Shown here piece by piece: positions 59,766-64,000 of a stretch of DNA of 64,000 bases (positions are counted from its first letter, which is position 1; the number at the start of each line of letters is the position of its first letter). Source of the DNA: Ciborinia camelliae (Eukaryota > Ascomycota > Leotiomycetes > Helotiales > Sclerotiniaceae). The stretch covers positions 983,337-1,047,336 of the forward strand of contig JANPYM010000008.1 of the NCBI GenBank assembly GCA_025890175.1, in the 5' to 3' direction. Position numbers and translations under genes: made by a program. The notes below the pieces were generated by a model, which searched no databases, was not told where the DNA came from, and saw nothing but the letters and a program-made list of their open reading frames with translations.

Positions 59766-61107
59766 ATGACCACTACATCCATATCCACAATGTCGAACTC
59801 TAGCAATTACCCTTACACAGCACCAAATGAATCTACAGACGAGAAAGAAAAACGCAAGCGCGAGGTAAGTTCCTCTCTATAGGTAATTACGAATACACAT
59901 ACTGACAGAACGCCATAGTACAATCGACTTGCACAAAGAGAATTCCGTATGCACTTTGAGATCCACATTGCGAGTCACGGAACTAATGTTGAGTTTATCA
60001 GGCCGAAGAAGAAAGGAACACCTCAGGAGTCTCGAGCAAGCGCAAAAAGAACAAAGTTCTGAGCAATCTGAAATAATTGAGCGTTTGTCATATCAGAATG
60101 AAAAACTCCAAAGAGAGAACGAAGCTCTTTGGGCACGAAGTTACGGTTCAACCACACCCTCACAAGATCTCCTACTTCAAGCAGCAGGACAGCTTCCTGC
60201 CGATCATCGACGATACTCTTTATCCCCATCTATTTCCGGCACATCAGCTTCAAATGCTGATAGCCCTCGTGGTTCTTTCAGTTCAGACATGATGTCTATG
60301 GGCGCAATGCCAATGACATCTGCAATGATTTCACCTTCATATGCATATGTCGATTCGGCTGCTTTGTCTTCTCAGCCATACAACATGGCCATGGTACATC
60401 AACCCGGCCTCCATCTACATAACTCACAAAGCTCACCTGAGACATCAGGGTATACACGAGATTCTCGATCAACAATGGAATTACCCAATCTACAATCACC
60501 ATCTATAAATATTCCGCGAGCAGGTGGTAGTAGCAACACTACCAACCAACAATTGATAGCATCTTCTTCAAGACAAAGGTTGGCAGGCTCTATTGACGAA
60601 ACTTCTTATTCGTGGTATTAACGAGCTTGAAGTGTCTCGATGGCCATGGTACCTTACGATCTCGAGAAAGCGCGCACTGAAATACAAGATCTCTTTCGTC
60701 CACTCCTTAAATCCCTTGTTACAAATTGCTCTCCAATCATTCATCTCGCCGTTCTCCACACTATAGTCAATACCCTCCCTCCAACTTTCAAGCCCAGCGA
60801 TTTGCAACTCCAAACTCCTCACTACTACGCTATTGACATGATAGCCTCCCCTTCATTACGATATCGGCTTATGAATATCCCGGACAGAACGGCGCGAAAC
60901 TTTATTGGGGAATTTGGGAGTTTTATTGGGAAGGCAGAAGACATAGGGCAAGTTATCATCTGGGGAGAAGATCCTTACGACGAACTATCATGGGAAATAT
61001 CACAACCCTTATTAGTTAAATGGGGCTGGTTACTCGGCCAAGAAATGATCGACAGAAGCAATGCATGGAGAACTCAACGAGAACTCAACGAAATGCTCCT
61101 TGAATAA
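59766..61107 (+). CDS. bZIP transcription factor with C-terminal DUF3425
   Basis: Four exons (59766-59864, 59919-59946, 60002-60578, 60633-61107) give 392 aa. The basic region is assembled from three exons: KRKREYNRLAQREFRRRRKEH, with the N-x7-R core intact, then a leucine-zipper-like LRSLEQAQ..IIERLSYQNEKLQRENEAL. The middle is Ser/Pro-rich. The last exon holds DUF3425 (YYAIDMIASPSLRYRL, VIIWGEDPYDELSWEIS, LLVKWGWLLGQEM). Read unspliced, the gene looks like two ORFs split by TAA and TGA. A 54-bp intron 60579-60632 (donor GTTGGC, branch ATTAACG) joins them in the same frame. bZIP-DUF3425 factors in Pezizomycotina include stress and secondary-metabolism regulators; the target here is unknown. 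Confidence 0.88.
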
Positions 61108-64000
61108 TAGTCGAATGGTAGTAGATGATGATATGATTTTTGATTTTGGGCTGGGTTGAAGGGGGTGGGGTTGGGGCTGGTGTACAATGGAACTTCAGCG
61201 GAGTAAGGGAAGGATACAGAACACCACAAATACTGGTATATCATGGCATGGCGAATAGTGTTCAGCATTTTCAATCGGCGTTAAATACCTGGGAGGCTTT
61301 TTTCAGAGGCATTACATTCATTCATTCGTTGCATTAGAAAATTATGTATTAGAGCTGAGACCATTTGGGTCCGATAGAAGCAAAACAAATATCACGTTTT
61401 AGAACATACAAATACCAATTTTTACCTTCATACAACTTTTACCATTGCAAATCTAACCTTTGAACTTAATACATTTGTAGGGTGACATTGGAACATTACT
61501 ACCAACTCTTCGGTACCAGCTGTGTGGCAAGTGACAAAATGGGTTAACTGTAATTCGAGGGCCAGAAGAGTATCTCGGTATCGTTCCCATCTACCAATAA
61601 TACACTACAGTAGAACCCGCTTATACCGGCCACGTTTATACCGGAATCCCGCCTATACCGGCTATTTTCTTCAGCCACTTGATTTTTAGGTGTATATACC
61701 GGAAATCCGGTATTTTTGCCTATACCGGCGAGAATTTGAAAAATCCGGTATAAAAATTGCAGGGAAATGGCCCGAGCGTAGGCCTATCACATGATTTTCC
61801 TATAAAATTTTGAAAAATTTTGAGGGGCTGATTTTCAATGAGGCTGAAAATTTTGAGGCTGATCATACAAAATATGGTTGATGCCTTATTGCCTAACCCG
61901 CATATACCGGAATCCCGTTTATACCGGATCTAATTGATCGAATTTTCTTGGCCGGTATAAACGGGTTCTACTGTAGTAACAAACAATCGACACAGATGGC
62001 AGCTAACAACAACAAGCTTTAACCAGGTATCCCAACTAGCGCTTTAACACAACATAGACAGAATGCTAATCCTCTAGATCGACCGGAAACTTTTGCTCCC
62101 ATACATCCATCGGATGGATGTATACATGCGGCTCAACATTCAACCACAACATCAACATATCAAATTCTTTTGTCAATAGTGTCTTGACACCGTAAACTTT
62201 CCCGAGCTAGCGGAGTGGCAACTTCCCAAGGTCGTTCAATGGTTGGCTGGCTCCGTCAATGATGGATGCAGTATTCTTGCACTTAAAGTCTCTAGATCTG
62301 GCGCTATATCAAGATATCGATCTCTAGCTAGCTAGGTAGGTACCTATCAAGCTATCGATTTATTATAGTTATTAAGCTACGTACCTACCTATTAAGCTCT
62401 CTAGGTAGCTATACAGCTATCCAGCTTTCCCCATGTACGTACCTATGGAAGTATTAGAACGCAGAAATGCACAAATCAACGTCCCCCGTCGGCTAATGTA
62501 CGAAAGACCTACTCCACTCCACCCGTTCCCCTCGTTCCCCTCACCCCAGGTCTGGTCTGGTCTGGTCTTGTCTTGTCTTGTGGGTGGCGCGACCGAGGGT
62601 CTCGGATTCAAAGCCTTCCAAGTTCATTGACGGGTATAACCTTACACTAGGTAGGTGGATAGGTATCCATCTATCAAAATGGAATCCTTAACCAAGCTGG
62701 CGGTAAGGGTAAGGGTCATTCCCGAGTGACATGCCAGCCACCAAGCCTTACTGGCGCTTGGTCGGTGGTACCTTTCTAGATCTAGATCTAGATCTAGGTA
62801 GATCCGCATCCCGACCACTTGGTACTTGGTACGCACTACACATTTCCACGCTACCCGAACCTTATTACATACGTCAAAAAATTAGGTCAAATGATTAAAG
62901 ATGGGGAATTGGCCTTGGGTATACTGATTGCATTTTTCACATACAGATAGATAGATGGGTTTACTCAAATCTTCACATATCAGTAATCAATTTCCGAGGA
63001 GGCTTTTAGGCTTTTGACAGTCCCGTCCTTGAACATCTGATCTGGTCAGTGCAGAGTCGATAAAGTTAAATTTCTAGGCTCAGCCATGCTCGTCACTGGG
63101 CTGCACTGGATGGAATGATACTTCCTAATATTTCAAATATGGCAAACTTTAATTAGGTATTTGAAATCTCGTCCTTAAGCCTTCGAAGTCAGTGTCATCA
63201 TCAATCAATCAATCAATGAATGAGCGGCAATGACAGACAACACAACCCCGCCACCAAGCCACACATAAAATCGGTCAGATACCATAACCCTACTCACTAC
63301 CTAGGTAGATACTGGGTGAGGATACCGGTACTTTTCCCACTTAGCATTGATATTTCCAATCAGCTCCCATCATTGGTTCATTTGAACGAACCCACCTACC
63401 ATATACATACAACCAAGCTCGGGGCGGGCACTAGCAATAAATAAGTTGCCACGCCACACATCTCTTTCGTGGGGTTCGAACCCAAACTCTTCCCCGCGTC
63501 TAACTACTAAGGTAGGTTACATGGATTTTAATGTTAAAACGTTATTGTTGAGGTGTTAACCTAGGGTTATATCTTGTAGAAGCTCGGGTTCTATTATACG
63601 CTTTATGTTTGTATATGGTATGTACAGGAGTACTCGGTATATACCTATGTATACAGTATTATTATAATTATAATCATAAAGCGAGATTTTAGCATCATGC
63701 TGGCTGGGTTTATTTATATATACGGATCTTGCGGTTTGGGATGATATTGAACTTATTGTATTTTTGTAGTCATTATCGAGCTAGTTAGTGTATGTAGAAC
63801 TATTTTATAACGACAGATTATAATAACAATATATACCTATATATACATACATACATACATATATATATACTCCTTAAAAAAGCCTTATACCACGGCTGTC
63901 TCACCCCCATCCCTGTTGGTTCAAGGGTTCCCGTCAATTACAGTGCAGTGCAGAAACCTCCCCAAGCCCCCTTCTCGCGGGCACTAAAATAGGTAGGGAC
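61108..64000. other. 2.9-kb noncoding right end of window
   Basis: Contains the MITE at 61608-61973, dense CTAG/TAGGTA palindromic words at 62300-62440, an AGATCT run (62777-62797), ATCA repeats (63199-63217) and AT-rich sequence near the end. No gene recognised. Confidence 0.5.
61608..61973. mobile_element. Pogo-like MITE 2 (366 bp)
   Basis: Terminal inverted repeats of about 25 bp: left CAGTAGAACCCGCTTATACC, right its reverse complement with one mismatch (CGTTTATA). It is flanked by TA (61606-61607 and 61974-61975). The octamer TATACCGG occurs at least seven times forward and twice in reverse within the element. No ORF. The termini begin like those of pogo/Tigger elements, and like MITE 1 (CAG-Y-AGAACC). 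Confidence 0.88.

Noticed and set aside
60640..61107. Separate DUF3425 gene
   Set aside because: Same frame as the upstream bZIP and joined by a plausible 54-bp intron; bZIP-DUF3425 is a known architecture.
63471..63483. GGGGTTCGAACCC, like a tRNA B box
   Set aside because: Neither strand gives a five-pair T stem, matching acceptor arms or an A box at the right distance.

Overview
The window is nuclear DNA of a filamentous ascomycete. The genes have short introns (mostly 48-70 bp) with GT..AG ends and CTAAC-like branch sites. Several families are typical of Pezizomycotina: UstYa/DUF3328, CFEM-GPI, bZIP-DUF3425, an AflN/StcS-like P450, and Sfh1 with a C-terminal GATA-like finger. The overall look suits Leotiomycetes (Sclerotiniaceae-like), but that rank is inference. 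No rRNA, CRISPR or convincing tRNA was seen.

I rebuilt 19 protein genes by joining exons. Each rebuilt coding sequence closes in frame, which is the main support for the splice sites. From left to right: a CFEM GPI-anchored protein (-); a composite minisatellite; a cytochrome P450 (+); RSC subunit Sfh1 (+); a Gln-rich protein (-); about 2 kb of decayed tandem repeats; proteasome receptor Rpn13 (-), divergent from ribosomal protein eL6 (+); dipeptidyl peptidase III (-), divergent from ribosomal protein uL6/RPL9 (+); a UstYa-family protein (-); a 5.2-kb gene-poor stretch holding a 103-bp tandem repeat; an HMG-box regulator (+); GINS subunit Psf1 (+); a pogo-like MITE; a SulP-STAS-cNMP transporter of the Vsb1 type (+); a PDR-type ABC transporter (-); mitochondrial Hsp78 (-), divergent from eEF1B-beta (+); Emc5 (+); meiotic Msh5 (+); ethanolamine kinase (+); a 3.8-kb gene-free stretch; a bZIP-DUF3425 factor (+); and a second pogo-like MITE followed by noncoding DNA to the end.

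Most of the content is conserved housekeeping: chromatin remodelling, proteasome, translation, replication, meiosis, ER membrane insertion, mitochondrial chaperoning and lipid synthesis. Accessory functions (CFEM, P450, UstYa, PDR pump) are scattered singly and do not form a visible biosynthetic cluster. I did not find a convincing new multi-gene system. The most notable signals are noncoding: a shared inverted-repeat promoter motif in three translation genes, a tandem repeat with an invariant 27-nt core, a decayed repeat field, and two MITEs with related termini. Among the genes, an orphan UstYa protein and a probable dual-targeted DPP III stand out.
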